NCBI RefSeq assembly: GCF_007301515.1
Contig: NZ_CP041666.1
Span: 620,001 to 684,000 of the forward strand
Length of the DNA stretch: 64,000 nt
Direction of reading: 5' to 3'
Origin: Radiobacillus deserti
GTDB lineage: Bacteria > Bacillota > Bacilli > Bacillales > Amphibacillaceae
Shown one piece after another: positions 27,013 through 35,022 of this stretch. How positions within the stretch are numbered: the first letter of the stretch is position 1; every line of letters begins with the position of its first letter. Under the pieces are notes generated by a model. It saw nothing but the letters and a program-made list of their open reading frames with translations, searched no databases and was not told the DNA's origin. Both the position numbers and the translations under genes were made by a program.

Positions 27013-27047
27013 CGCCGAGAATGAAAGAAATCTATTATGAAAATTGT

Positions 27048-27398
27048 TCAATGTGTTCTTTCACGCCAATCAATAAGCACTTGAATGATTTTCATAATCA
27101 CTTCTTGATCCTCGTCCGTAACGTTATTTAATAAGGTATTAAGTTGTGCAATGACCTCATCCTTTTTATCACCATTTGTTTCCGTGAATCGAAAGAATTC
27201 CTCTAGGCTTACACCTAAACCTTTCGTTACCTTTTCAAGGGTTTCAATCGTGGCGTTTTTTTCACCACGTTCTAGTTGTCCAACATAGGTAGGATGTAGG
27301 GAAGATATATTGGCTAAATCTTCTTGGCTAAGGTTTCGTTCTTTTCTCAATGTGCGAAGCCTTTCGCCAATCACGCTAGCTAAAGCTTTGTTAGGCAT
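27048..27398 (-). CDS. XRE-family regulator, SinR-like size
   Basis: 116 residues. Residues ~9-65 are a lambda-repressor-type HTH (IGERLRTLRKERNLSQEDLA, SLHPTYVGQLERGEKNATIETLEK, LGVSLEEFF). The C-terminal ~45 residues (VIAQLNTLLNNVTDEDQEVIMKI) form a helical pair, probably for oligomerisation. The layout recalls SinR, but the SinI-binding motif cannot be confirmed. It is divergent from an Sda-like gene, with a perfect inverted repeat between them, so regulation of sporulation or biofilm entry is a reasonable guess. Confidence 0.82.
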   Translation of the reverse strand: MPNKALASVIGERLRTLRKERNLSQEDLANISSLHPTYVGQLERGEKNATIETLEKVTKGLGVSLEEFFRFTETNGDKKDEVIAQLNTLLNNVTDEDQEVIMKIIQVLIDWRERTH

Positions 27399-27486
27399 CT
27401 CTTTTTCTCACCTCAAATAGAATATACCCCCATTTCAAGAAGAATCAACACACTATGAGTATTAAATATTTAATGTTGAAATACTA

Positions 27487-27507
27487 TAAATAGTAATGTA
27501 CTATTTA
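27487..27507. promoter_or_regulatory. perfect inverted repeat upstream of XRE gene
   Basis: TAAATAGT (27487-27494) and ACTATTTA (27500-27507), five-base spacer, in the 294-base region between the divergent XRE and Sda-like genes. A plausible operator for the XRE protein; no direct evidence. Confidence 0.4.
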
Positions 27508-27630
27508 CGTATAAGCTCTACTTACTACTAGAAAGTAATAATTCTAAGAAACAGGGTGTTCTTGCATACTAAAACAGAATACTAGTTAGGTAGATAGTCT
27601 GAAAATCCGATGATGTTTGAATAACTCAGT

Positions 27631-27675
27631 CCTTTCCTACTTGTTCATTATGTACTGGAAAGGCTTTATTTTTTT
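27631..27675 (+). terminator. terminator-like hairpin just before Sda-like gene
   Basis: CCTTTCC (27631-27637) pairs with GGAAAGG (27657-27663), with TAC/GTA inside, followed by CTTTATTTTTTT. It ends 18 bases before the Sda-like start, a leader-attenuator position, or it ends an unseen upstream transcript. Confidence 0.5.
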
Positions 27676-27692
27676 GGAAAAGGTGATTTGTT

Positions 27693-27815
27693 ATGTTTGA
27701 AAGTCTTTCTGACGAAAAGCTAGTTGATGCCTATAAAAAGGCAATAGAGCTTAAATTAAATGATGAATTTATTTATTTATTGCATCAAGCAATTTTAGAA
27801 AGAGGAATTGAGTAG
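27693..27815 (+). CDS. sda: Sda-like sporulation kinase inhibitor
   Basis: A 40-residue gene. The protein, opening MFESLSDEKLVDAYKKAIEL, aligns end to end with the antiparallel helical hairpin of Sda: LSDE-L-(I/V)-(E/D)-(S/A)-Y and, in the second helix, NDEFIYLLHQAILERGI. Sda binds the dimerisation domain of sporulation kinases such as KinA and blocks autophosphorylation when DNA replication is stressed. AAAAGGTGA precedes the ATG at 27693. A second Sda-like gene lies convergent 91 bases downstream. Which of the two acts as the true DNA-damage checkpoint is not decidable here. Confidence 0.82.
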   Translation: MFESLSDEKLVDAYKKAIELKLNDEFIYLLHQAILERGIE

Positions 27816-27906
27816 ACTATTAAAAAATAGGGATGAAGGAACGTGCCAATTCGTCCCAATAGATTTTTTATCACAAAAGACGAATCTCCAATAATTCCTT
27901 TCACGG

Positions 27907-28047
27907 TCAGTCATCCCAATATCTCTCCGGTACAATACCCCTTCGATTTAGTTCGACTTCCAACCTTTGTACCAGTTCATCATCGGTTTTTAACATAAAA
28001 GCCATAATGTACAATTCTACCAATAATGAATCATTCAAATATTGCAT
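27907..28047 (-). CDS. second Sda-like inhibitor
   Basis: 46 residues from the ATG at 28047, which has AAAGGAGA about ten bases before it; the frame is open further to 28146 but without such a site. The sequence MQYLNDSLLVELYIMAF followed by DDELVQRLEVELNRRGI matches the Sda hairpin (LSDELLIESY...FIELIENEIKRR in B. subtilis). The C-terminal tail VPERYWDD is extra. It is tail-to-tail with the other Sda-like gene. It may inhibit a different kinase, or be a diverged duplicate. Confidence 0.75.
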   Translation of the reverse strand: MQYLNDSLLVELYIMAFMLKTDDELVQRLEVELNRRGIVPERYWDD

Positions 28048-28153
28048 TGAATGTGATTCTCCTTTAGCGAAATGGCGTTCTATCCCTTCACCTATTTTCA
28101 AGTTAATCACAGAATTGTGAATTTTTCCATATAAAATTTCTTCCAAATAATTA

Positions 28154-28189
28154 TACCACTAAGTGGTAATACTATGGGAATAGTATTAC
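28154..28189. promoter_or_regulatory. two adjacent dyads before DUF2294 gene
   Basis: TACCAC/GTGGTA (28154-28159, 28063 counterpart at 28163-28168) and GTAATACTAT/ATAGTATTAC (28166-28175, 28180-28189) are perfect inverted repeats that overlap slightly and end three bases before the GGAGG of the DUF2294 gene. Likely an operator or a 5'-UTR hairpin. Confidence 0.5.
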
Positions 28190-28202
28190 ATTGGAGGATA
28201 AT

Positions 28203-28922
28203 ATGGAATTCGCAGAAAAGACAGCACAAATGAGTAAATTTATTAGTAAGCTACTACAAGAAAACTTTGGAAAAGGTCCAGAGTCTGTTCATGTATCTTT
28301 CAGTCATCCTTATGTTGTGGTATATATACGGAACTTTATGTCTGCAACAGAACGAGTACTTATGAAAACGAAAAATGAAGATACGGTCCAAAAAACAAGG
28401 GATGCGGTTATGGAGTCGTTAACCTCAAATATTACGACAACGATCCACGATTTGTTTGACACGGACATTTTTGAATTTTATTTTGACTGGAATTTACATA
28501 ATAAGACGGGGGTTTTTGTTGCAGTTACTCAACAGCTGGATCATTCTTTCGCTATACAAAGTAGCTTTGAAGGGAAAAATCGTCTTCTAGAGGAGATAGA
28601 CCTTATTAGTCAATCGGTTCAAAAATCTCCAGCCATACAAGAATGTTATCAATTGAATGAACGGACATTTGTAAATGTTAGAGAAGGCTTATTGATTCCG
28701 ATAGAAAAAGAACTCATTCGTTTAGGGCATGAGGAGCTACTTGTTCTAACGAAAAGAAATTTAGAAAAGAAGTATTTGCACAGTAATAGTCATTTTGAAC
28801 GAATTTTGAAGCGTAAAATTATGGATGTCTTTGTAGACTGGAACTTTGAATTAGATAAGAGTATCATCGTCATCATTACGACACCGCCTCAACCAACCCA
28901 AATAATTAGGCAGGCTCAATAA
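28203..28922 (+). CDS. DUF2294 protein, two-domain
   Basis: 239 residues from the ATG at 28203 (GGAGGAT just upstream). DUF2294 units of ~115 residues occur twice: the first has KLLQENFGKGPESVHVSF, MKTKNEDTVQKTRDAVM and FYFDWNLHNKTGVFVAV; the second has ERTFVNVREGLLIPIEK and VFVDWNFELDKSIIVIITT. The repeated DWN-(L/F)-x-x-(N/D)-K pattern marks the duplication. The protein is soluble. Single-domain DUF2294 proteins are common in Bacillales and sometimes linked to sodium-transport genes, with no proven function. Paired dyads sit directly in front of the gene. Confidence 0.78.
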   Translation: MEFAEKTAQMSKFISKLLQENFGKGPESVHVSFSHPYVVVYIRNFMSATERVLMKTKNEDTVQKTRDAVMESLTSNITTTIHDLFDTDIFEFYFDWNLHNKTGVFVAVTQQLDHSFAIQSSFEGKNRLLEEIDLISQSVQKSPAIQECYQLNERTFVNVREGLLIPIEKELIRLGHEELLVLTKRNLEKKYLHSNSHFERILKRKIMDVFVDWNFELDKSIIVIITTPPQPTQIIRQAQ

Positions 28923-28936
28923 GGCCTGCCTTTTGC
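28909..28936 (+). terminator. hairpin terminator overlapping stop
   Basis: GGCAGGC (28909-28915) and GCCTGCC (28924-28930), then TTTTGC. The left arm lies in the end of the DUF2294 gene. Confidence 0.75.
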
Positions 28937-29399
28937 TATCCTACGAGATAGGATGATTTTATTCACCGAGCTTGGAATACCCAAGTCTATAAAAGCAACT
29001 TGCTAAGATTACATGTAAAAACCAAATTTATATGAAATGTGTTATAAACTGCCGCGGTCTCTTTTTCCACCTGGTATTTTTAAGCTACTACACGTAATAG
29101 TAGAAGAAAAACGAGCGAAGTTTTTCTTTGAACCTAAACGACGTAAGCCCTACCTCTCTTACATCCTTACGGCTCCGAAGCCGATCCAGTGTGAATTAAG
29201 TCATGTGAAAAATAAAGCAGAAAAGCCAGTATTTTTACCATCATTCGTCATTCAAGTCGCTTCTATGGTGAAGCTAAATATTTATTTTACAGTATGATTA
29301 TACATTTGTCAAGGATGCGAGCTTTACACGGCTAAAGTGGAAGGAAGCGTGAATTAATGATATAGTTTGGGCAAATGTCGCGAGGGAGGAGCTGAGAGG
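28937..29399. other. 463-base stretch without a convincing gene
   Basis: One 86-codon frame (29037-29297, plus) is open but lacks a ribosome site and resembles nothing I know; its composition does not look coding. A small dyad CGGCT/AGCCG lies near 29171. TATAGT at 29361-29366 could be the -10 of the HAD gene. Otherwise I see nothing. Confidence 0.4.
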
Positions 29400-30131
29400 A
29401 TGTCCATTAAACTAATTGCCTTAGATATGGATGGTACATTATTAAATTCAGAGAACCAAGTGTCAGAGCGAAATAAAGAAGCAATAAAGAAGGCACGTGC
29501 GCAAGGGGTAGAGGTTGTGCTTTCAACAGGGAGACATATTAGTACTTGTAAACCAATTGCAGATGAATTGGAGTTGTCCTCCTATCTAATTACGGGAAAT
29601 GGTAGTGAGATTTGGACAACAGATGGCCAACTCGTTGACCGCCAGACGATTGGACTTCAAGAGATAAAAGAACTGATTGCTCTACATAAAAAGCATAAAA
29701 CTGGAATGTGGATTACCTCAACGGAGCGGATTTGGAGAAATGAAATACCAGAGAGCTTAGAAGGACTTCTTTGGTTGAAGTTTGGATTTCACTTTGAAGA
29801 TGAAGTCCTTCGTGATGAAGTATGGAAGGAGCTTGAACATAATTATCAATTAGAATTAAGTAATTCGAGCCCAACCAATATTGAAGTAAACGCTACTGGG
29901 ATAAACAAAGCGGCTGCGTTAGAAAAAATTTGCCTCCGTCTAGGTATAGCGTTAAAGGATGTCATGACGGCTGGAGACAGCTTAAATGATATAAAGATGA
30001 TTCAAGCAGCTGGAATTGGGATTGCAATGGAGAACGCACAGGAGTCTGTGAAAGCTGCAGCAGACTGGGTAACTGGTCATCACAACGACTCCGGTGTAGC
30101 AACTGCAATTGAAAAATGGGTTCTACAATAA
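29400..30131 (+). CDS. Cof-type HAD hydrolase
   Basis: 243 residues from the ATG at 29400 (GGGAGGAGCTGAGAGG before it). HAD motif I is IALDMDGTLL with Asp9 and Asp11; motif II is VLSTGRH; motif III lysine is in INKAAALEKI; motif IV is TAGDSLNDIKMI. The cap is of type C2B, as in YidA/Cof sugar phosphatases. It dephosphorylates small phosphometabolites, possibly sugar phosphates or flavin/PLP compounds; specificity is not readable. The next gene begins 16 bases after the stop. Confidence 0.88.
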   Translation: MSIKLIALDMDGTLLNSENQVSERNKEAIKKARAQGVEVVLSTGRHISTCKPIADELELSSYLITGNGSEIWTTDGQLVDRQTIGLQEIKELIALHKKHKTGMWITSTERIWRNEIPESLEGLLWLKFGFHFEDEVLRDEVWKELEHNYQLELSNSSPTNIEVNATGINKAAALEKICLRLGIALKDVMTAGDSLNDIKMIQAAGIGIAMENAQESVKAAADWVTGHHNDSGVATAIEKWVLQ

Positions 30132-30147
30132 GGGGGGGAGAAATAAT

Positions 30148-30654
30148 TTGGGGAGAGTGGTTACAACATCTGAGCGATTAAGGCTTCGGAAAATGGTGTA
30201 CGATGATTTGGACAACTTACAAGAAATTTTTTCAGATCCAATCGCAATGAAATACTATCCATCCACAAAAAATATAGAAGAAACAAGACAGTGGATTAGC
30301 TGGACGAAAGAAAATTATAGCAAATATAATATCGGACTATGGATTGTAGAGAATAAGAACACTGGTGCATTCCTAGGTCAATGTGGATTAGTCCCGCAAA
30401 AAGTAGATGGGGAAGTAAGAGTCGAAATTGGCTACTTATTTAAGCGTGAGGCATGGGGGAATGGGTACACGACGGAAGCGGCCAAAGCTTGTCTGGAATT
30501 TGGAAAGCACCATTTGGATATCTCAGCATTCATCTCTTTAATCGTTCCCGATAACCTTCCATCCATCAGAGTTGCGGAACGTGTGGGAATGACGTTTGAA
30601 AAAATGATTTCAAAGCGAGAAAAAGACGTTGCTGTTTATTCCATTCAATTATAA
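30148..30654 (+). CDS. GNAT N-acetyltransferase, RimJ/RimL type
   Basis: 168 residues. The start chosen is the TTG at 30148 because GGGGGGGAG lies ahead; a GTG at 30157 is an alternative. TTSERLRLRKMVYDDLDNL opens a RimJ/RimL-type GNAT fold; the acetyl-CoA loop is RVEIGYLFKREAWGNGYTTEA, and ISLIVPDNLPSIRVAERVGM is the conserved C-terminal part. It may acetylate a protein N-terminus or a small amine. Probably cotranscribed with the upstream HAD gene. Confidence 0.85.
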   Translation: MGRVVTTSERLRLRKMVYDDLDNLQEIFSDPIAMKYYPSTKNIEETRQWISWTKENYSKYNIGLWIVENKNTGAFLGQCGLVPQKVDGEVRVEIGYLFKREAWGNGYTTEAAKACLEFGKHHLDISAFISLIVPDNLPSIRVAERVGMTFEKMISKREKDVAVYSIQL

Positions 30655-30659
30655 AAATT

Positions 30660-30887
30660 CTACTTTTCAAGCTCAAAGACATCCTCTAGCTTCGACTGAA
30701 GAAATGTGTGAGCATCTTGGATTCCTATATTATATACGATGGGAGCTAATTCCTTCATAAAGAAATCTAGAATAAAGGACGCAGCTAATTCCCCGAGCTC
30801 TTCACCACGTTCTTCTAGGAAATACGCTTGAATAAGGTGTATCATATTTTGCTTTTCACTATCTGATAATGGAATTACTGGTTTCAT
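30660..30887 (-). CDS. DUF2164 family protein
   Basis: 75-residue acidic helical protein. IPLSDSEKQNMIHLIQAYFL and ELGELAASFILDFFMKELAPIVYN are the recognisable DUF2164 blocks. Small cytoplasmic proteins of this family are conserved in Bacillales and proteobacteria; no function is known. GGAGAAACTGTT precedes the ATG on the minus strand. Convergent with the GNAT gene, five bases between the stops. Confidence 0.8.
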   Translation of the reverse strand: MKPVIPLSDSEKQNMIHLIQAYFLEERGEELGELAASFILDFFMKELAPIVYNIGIQDAHTFLQSKLEDVFELEK

Positions 30888-31021
30888 AACAGTTTCTCCT
30901 TCCTCGATTAGGTTCGTAAAAATCGGGTATTGATAGTAGTATAACAGTTGAGAATAGAGATGGAATAGGGTAGTCTTTACGTTAGCTTATGGAAAGTGAA
31001 AGTAATCAAGGAGGTTCTGCA

Positions 31022-31510
31022 ATGTTTAAAAAATTATTCGGAAAAAATGACGCGCCAAAAGAAGATAAAGTAGTAGCGCCGGTTTCTGGTAAGGTCGTAC
31101 CACTATCGGAGGTTCCAGATCCGACCTTTTCTGAAAAAATGATGGGAGACGGTGTAGCTATTATCCCGAGTGAAGGCACAGTGGTGGCACCTGTAGATGG
31201 GACGATTTTACAAGTATTTCCTACAAAACACGCGGTAGGTATTGAATCGAAGTCAGGTGTAGAATACTTAATCCATATTGGTCTTGAGACTGTATCTCTA
31301 AATGGAGAAGGGTTTGAAGCACATGTAGGTCAAGGAGACAAAGTGTCTGCTGGCGATCCATTAATTACAGTTGATTTAAATGTTGTCTCAGAAAAAGCTT
31401 CTTCTACGATTACTCCAATTGTTGTGACAAATGATGTATCGAATATGGAAAGCTTTGTAGATCAAGAAGCAACACACGGAGAAACCGTTGTTTTGAATGT
31501 AACGAAATAA
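31022..31510 (+). CDS. crr: PTS glucose-type EIIA domain protein
   Basis: 163 residues, start at 31022 after AAGGAGG. Single-domain IIA-Glc: VVAPVSGKVVPLSEVPDP opens the beta sandwich, His70 is in TKHAVGIES and the phosphorylated His85 in YLIHIGLET, so both active-site histidines are present. It passes phosphate from HPr to a IIB domain. No other PTS gene is nearby, so it must work with IIBC proteins encoded elsewhere, as YpqE may in B. subtilis. Monocistronic, followed by a terminator. Confidence 0.9.
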   Translation: MFKKLFGKNDAPKEDKVVAPVSGKVVPLSEVPDPTFSEKMMGDGVAIIPSEGTVVAPVDGTILQVFPTKHAVGIESKSGVEYLIHIGLETVSLNGEGFEAHVGQGDKVSAGDPLITVDLNVVSEKASSTITPIVVTNDVSNMESFVDQEATHGETVVLNVTK

Positions 31511-31536
31511 TTATTGGTCAAACGTTTAATTAATAA

Positions 31537-31566
31537 AAAATGGAGCCATTTACGGCTCCGTTTTTT
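31537..31566. terminator. hairpin terminator between convergent genes
   Basis: GGAGCC (31542-31547) and GGCTCC (31554-31559) flanked by A-run and T-run, which makes it bidirectional for the IIA and MreBH genes. Confidence 0.85.
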
Positions 31567-32572
31567 ATTTTGCTGCTTTTTGTAATTTATTTATCATTTT
31601 TAATGCACGACCTGTTCCAATTGCGACAGATTCTAAAGGGTTTGGAGCTAAATGAACTGGGACATGTAATTCGTCTGCTAGCCACTGTTGCATTCCTTTT
31701 ATTAAAGCACCGCCACCGGTAATGGTCACTCCGTGATCTACAATATCCCCACTTAATTCTGGGGGACAGTTTTCTAACGTGGCATGAATCGTTTCAAGGA
31801 TTGATTCTAGCGATTCTTTAATTGCTTCTTGAACTTGTGTTGACGTTACAGTTATGGTTTTTGGTAAGCCCGTTACTAAATCTCGACCCCGAATATCCAT
31901 GGATTCCTCTTTATGATCAATTAACGCGTAGCCGATTTCCATTTTTAGGTTCTCTGCCGTTCGTTCCCCAATCAAAATATTGTAATGCTTTCGAATGTAG
32001 TGGATGATTTCTTCGTCCATTTTGTCTCCGCCTGTTCGTACAGAGCGGCACGACACAATCCCGCCGAAGGAGATAATACCAACCTCACTCGTACCACCGC
32101 CGATATCAACAATTACATTAGCGATCGGCTCATCCACTGGTAGGTCTGCACCAATCGCAGCTGCTACTGGCTCTTCAATTAAGTGAACTTCCTTTGCACC
32201 ATAGCTTTTGACAGCATTATGTATAGCTCTTCTTTCGACAGTCGTACTTCCAGATGGAGTACATACGACGACAGTTGGCTTGCGCATTGAAACACCAATC
32301 TTCTTACTTACCTTTTTCAAAATTTCCTTAAGCATTTGCGCAGTTATGTCGTAATCTGCAATGACGCCATCTTTAAGTGGTCGAATTGGGATGATATTCC
32401 GCGGCGTTTTCCCGACCATTTCTTTTGCTTCCTGTCCCACCGCAACGACATTTTTTGTCTTTGTATCAATTGCAACCACAGAGGGTTCATTCAACACAAT
32501 TCCTTTAGATTTCGTATAAACAAGTATATTGGCTGTGCCAAGATCTATTCCAATTTCTGCATTTGCAAACAT
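31565..32572 (-). CDS. mreBH: MreB-like actin MreBH
   Basis: 335 residues, equal to B. subtilis MreBH, from the ATG at 32572 with GGAGGAACGC before it. Phosphate 1 motif is EIGIDLGTANILVY; phosphate 2 is VIVDIGGGTSEVGIISFGG; the adenosine motif is TITGGGALIKG; SVAIGTGRAL ends the fold. It forms membrane-bound filaments that guide lateral wall synthesis; in B. subtilis MreBH positions the hydrolase LytE and is needed at low magnesium. It stands alone, without mreC/mreD, which fits MreBH rather than MreB or Mbl. Confidence 0.9.
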   Translation of the reverse strand: MFANAEIGIDLGTANILVYTKSKGIVLNEPSVVAIDTKTKNVVAVGQEAKEMVGKTPRNIIPIRPLKDGVIADYDITAQMLKEILKKVSKKIGVSMRKPTVVVCTPSGSTTVERRAIHNAVKSYGAKEVHLIEEPVAAAIGADLPVDEPIANVIVDIGGGTSEVGIISFGGIVSCRSVRTGGDKMDEEIIHYIRKHYNILIGERTAENLKMEIGYALIDHKEESMDIRGRDLVTGLPKTITVTSTQVQEAIKESLESILETIHATLENCPPELSGDIVDHGVTITGGGALIKGMQQWLADELHVPVHLAPNPLESVAIGTGRALKMINKLQKAAK

Positions 32573-32715
32573 CACAGCGTTCCTCCAATGATGACATTTT
32601 CTATTCATAGCATTTCTCTAAAAGGGGTAAATTTATGGGGGTAATGGTGTAGTAAATGTTGGAAAGTGTAAAATTGTATCGAAAAATTTCCCAGTGTCAA
32701 TAAATAGCATTAAAA

Positions 32716-32741
32716 AAAGCAGTAGCTTTGGCTACTGCTTT
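32716..32741 (-). terminator. 11-bp hairpin terminator (minus strand)
   Basis: Perfect arms 32716-32726 and 32731-32741; the A-run at 32712-32718 gives the T-run on the minus strand. Ends the small DUF2639 gene. Confidence 0.8.
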
Positions 32742-32749
32742 CAGCTGAA

Positions 32750-32881
32750 TTAGTTTTTCTTTTCTTCTAATAGGTTTGCAAGTACGTGAGTTTTATACTG
32801 TTCGATATAGCGTCCTTCATGAGTTCGTACACCACGACTTTTGAGTTCCTCTACATACCAACCTTTGCTACCTACGTGCAT
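32750..32881 (-). CDS. DUF2639 small protein, YflJ-like
   Basis: A 43-residue gene. MHVGSKGWYVEELKSRGVR is the signature of the DUF2639/YflJ family, followed by RYIEQYKTHVLANLLEE. AAGGGAAGGATGATAGGA precedes the ATG at 32881 on the minus strand. Soluble, two short helices. Function unknown; members are limited to Bacillales. It has its own terminator, so it is monocistronic. Confidence 0.82.
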   Translation of the reverse strand: MHVGSKGWYVEELKSRGVRTHEGRYIEQYKTHVLANLLEEKKN

Positions 32882-33081
32882 TCCTATCATCCTTCCCTTT
32901 GTTTGTTCGAGGCCATTTTAACATCTGAGCCAATGGAACGAAAGTGATTTACTTATTGTATCCATATGCTGAAAGGTGATTGATGATGCCATTTTTGAAC
33001 GGCGCAGAGGAAGTATTTTCATAAGCTTTAAAAGCGGTTTTATTGGTATAATAGGAGAAAGTGACGAAAGGAGAATGTTCC

Positions 33082-33456
33082 ATGGATTTCGTGACATTGA
33101 TGGTAGAAGAAAAGATTAAGAAAGCCATTTCAGAGGGACAATTCGATAACTTAAAAGGCAAAGGAAAGCCACAAAAGCTAGAAGACTTATCGATGATTCC
33201 AGAAGATATGCGGACTAGCTATTTAATGATGAAAAACTCAGGGTACTTACCCGAAGAGGTTAAACTAAATAAAGAACTTGTGCAGCTAAGAGAGCTTATC
33301 CGTTGCTGTGAAGACCCAGACCAGCTAAAGGAGTACAAGAAAAAGCTGACGGAAAAAGAAATACACTACGATATGTTAATGGAAAAGCGGAAGCTAAATC
33401 GTTCCTCTGCTTATCAACGTTATTCTGGGAAGATAAGAAACCGGTTCGGATTTTAA
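33082..33456 (+). CDS. DUF1992 (DnaJ-homologue C28-like) protein
   Basis: 124 residues from the ATG at 33082 (AAAGGAGAATG before it). MVEEKIKKAISEGQFDNLKGKGKPQKLED is the DUF1992 signature, with LPEEVKLNKELVQLRELI in the middle and a basic tail RYSGKIRNRFGF. The family also occurs attached to DnaJ domains in eukaryotes, but there is no J domain here. Cytoplasmic, helical; function unknown. B. subtilis YflB is a likely relative. Confidence 0.82.
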   Translation: MDFVTLMVEEKIKKAISEGQFDNLKGKGKPQKLEDLSMIPEDMRTSYLMMKNSGYLPEEVKLNKELVQLRELIRCCEDPDQLKEYKKKLTEKEIHYDMLMEKRKLNRSSAYQRYSGKIRNRFGF

Positions 33457-33488
33457 AACACTCTATCATACAGGTGGAGTGTTTTTTT
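33456..33488 (+). terminator. hairpin terminator
   Basis: AAACACTC (33456-33463) and GAGTGTTT (33477-33484) followed by more T residues. Confidence 0.75.
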
Positions 33489-33528
33489 CCGTGGTATAAT
33501 AAGACAGAATAGTAAAGGGGAGAAGAAG

Positions 33529-34257
33529 GTGCGCAGTCTTTTAGTTTATATATATGCAGCCTTGCAAATATTAGGAAGTGTACCGAGGCTACTGACAATA
33601 GATAAAAAAGCTAAATCTGTTACGGGACAAAAACAAGACGAACTATATTTTGAGACACCAAAATTAGTTTCACAACGAGTATTCAAAAAAACAGGATCTA
33701 CGATTGAGGTGGTGGGACAAGAGAACCTACCCGCAGGACCAGCTTTGTTTGTTGCGAACCACCAAGGCTTATTTGATATCCTTGTTTTACTTGGTTACCT
33801 TGGGAAGCCGATTGGCTTTATAGCAAAACAAGAGATTAAGAAAATTCCAATCATTCCACAATGGATGGTAAAGATACATTGTGTATTTTTAAATCGTAGT
33901 GACCGCCGAGGGGCCATACAGGTCATGAACGACGGGATTGAAAATTTAGAAGCTGGTCATTCTATGGTCATTTTTCCTGAAGGAACGAGAAGCCGAGGAA
34001 CGACGGTTCATGAATTTAAACCCGGAAGCTTGCGGTTAGGAACGAAAGCTGGTGTTCCAATCATACCAGTTGCTATAAACGGGACTTATAAAATTATGGA
34101 AGAGAAGGATGGTTCTCTACAAGCAGCACACGTTCAACTCACGATTTGTGAACCGATTTCACCTGAACAGTATGAAGGAATGAAAAATCAAGAGATAGCT
34201 GTTCAAATTCAGCAAACGATAGAAGATGTGGTTATTCCGAATGGGCGTATTTTGTAA
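33529..34257 (+). CDS. plsC: 1-acyl-glycerol-3-phosphate acyltransferase
   Basis: 242 residues with a GTG start at 33529 behind GGGGAGAAGAAGG. Motif I is NHQGLFD (the H-x4-D catalytic pair), motif II region is FLNRSDRRG, motif III is FPEGTRSRG, and motif IV is VPIIPVAING; a hydrophobic N-terminal segment anchors it at the membrane. It acylates position 2 of lysophosphatidic acid in phospholipid synthesis. The next gene starts 15 bases after the stop and may be cotranscribed. Confidence 0.9.
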   Translation: MRSLLVYIYAALQILGSVPRLLTIDKKAKSVTGQKQDELYFETPKLVSQRVFKKTGSTIEVVGQENLPAGPALFVANHQGLFDILVLLGYLGKPIGFIAKQEIKKIPIIPQWMVKIHCVFLNRSDRRGAIQVMNDGIENLEAGHSMVIFPEGTRSRGTTVHEFKPGSLRLGTKAGVPIIPVAINGTYKIMEEKDGSLQAAHVQLTICEPISPEQYEGMKNQEIAVQIQQTIEDVVIPNGRIL

Positions 34258-34272
34258 AGAGGGGTGGTAAGG

Positions 34273-34938
34273 ATGTGTGGTAGGTTTACTCTGCACGCAA
34301 CCATAGAAGAGCTGTTTGATCAGTTTGAAATTGACCAATTGTTTGCGGAATATCAACCACGATATAATATTGCACCTGGCCAGAACGTGCTAGCCATTAT
34401 TCATGATGGTCAAAAGAAGCGGGCTGGTTACTTAAAGTGGGGACTTGTGCCAGGGTGGGCGAAGGATCCGAAAATTGGATATAAAATGATTAATGCCCGT
34501 AGTGAATCTGCTCATGAAAAGCCGAGCTTTAAGAAGCTACTCACGAGTAGACGTTGCTTAATCATCGCCGACAGCTTTTACGAATGGAAGCGAGAAGGGA
34601 AACAAAAGCAACCGAAACGAATTGCGCCTAAGGGTAGGCATTTATTTGCGTTTGCGGGTCTATGGGATAAGTGGTCAAATGAAAAGGAAGATTTGTTTAC
34701 TTGTACCATCTTAACTCAAGATGCAAACGAGTTTATGAAAGGTATTCATGACCGGATGCCAGTGATTCTTCCGAAGGATAAGGAATCAGAGTGGATTGAA
34801 CCGAGAAAGTGGAGTTCAGAAGAAGCGAGCCAATTTCTTGCCCAAGTAGGAATGGAAGAATTACATGCTTATGATGTAAGCGATTATGTGAATTCCGCAA
34901 AGAATGAAGGCGAAGCCTGTATCGCACCGCTTTTATAG
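34273..34938 (+). CDS. SOS-associated peptidase / abasic-site shield, YedK/HMCES type
   Basis: 221 residues; the ATG at 34273 is chosen because the catalytic cysteine must follow the initiator (MCGRFTLHA), exposed after methionine removal. YNIAPGQNVLAI, KWGLVPGWA, NARSES, RRCLIIADSFYEWK and the HDRMPVIL histidine complete the SRAP active site. The protein forms a thiazolidine cross-link with abasic sites in single-stranded DNA and protects them. GAGGGGTGG precedes the start. The stop codon is followed directly by the 62-bp inverted repeat. Confidence 0.9.
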   Translation: MCGRFTLHATIEELFDQFEIDQLFAEYQPRYNIAPGQNVLAIIHDGQKKRAGYLKWGLVPGWAKDPKIGYKMINARSESAHEKPSFKKLLTSRRCLIIADSFYEWKREGKQKQPKRIAPKGRHLFAFAGLWDKWSNEKEDLFTCTILTQDANEFMKGIHDRMPVILPKDKESEWIEPRKWSSEEASQFLAQVGMEELHAYDVSDYVNSAKNEGEACIAPLL

Positions 34939-35000
34939 GGTGCCTGTCACTTCCCGAAATGTGTCGAACCTTCGACACATTTCGGGAAGTGACAGGCACC
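34939..35000. repeat. perfect 30-bp inverted repeat, 2-base loop
   Basis: Arms 34939-34968 and 34971-35000 are exact complements, with CC between. It begins one base after the YedK stop and is followed by a T-rich run (35001-35014), so it should also end transcription. One arm is 26/30 identical to 23623-23652. Confidence 0.95.
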
Positions 35001-35022
35001 TTTCAATTTTTTTTGAAATGTT

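Noticed and set aside
28048..28146. N-terminal extension of the second Sda-like protein
   Set aside because: The internal start at 28047 has a strong ribosome site and gives the normal Sda length.
29037..29297. 86-codon plus-strand frame
   Set aside because: No ribosome site, no family resemblance, and composition unlike the neighbouring genes.
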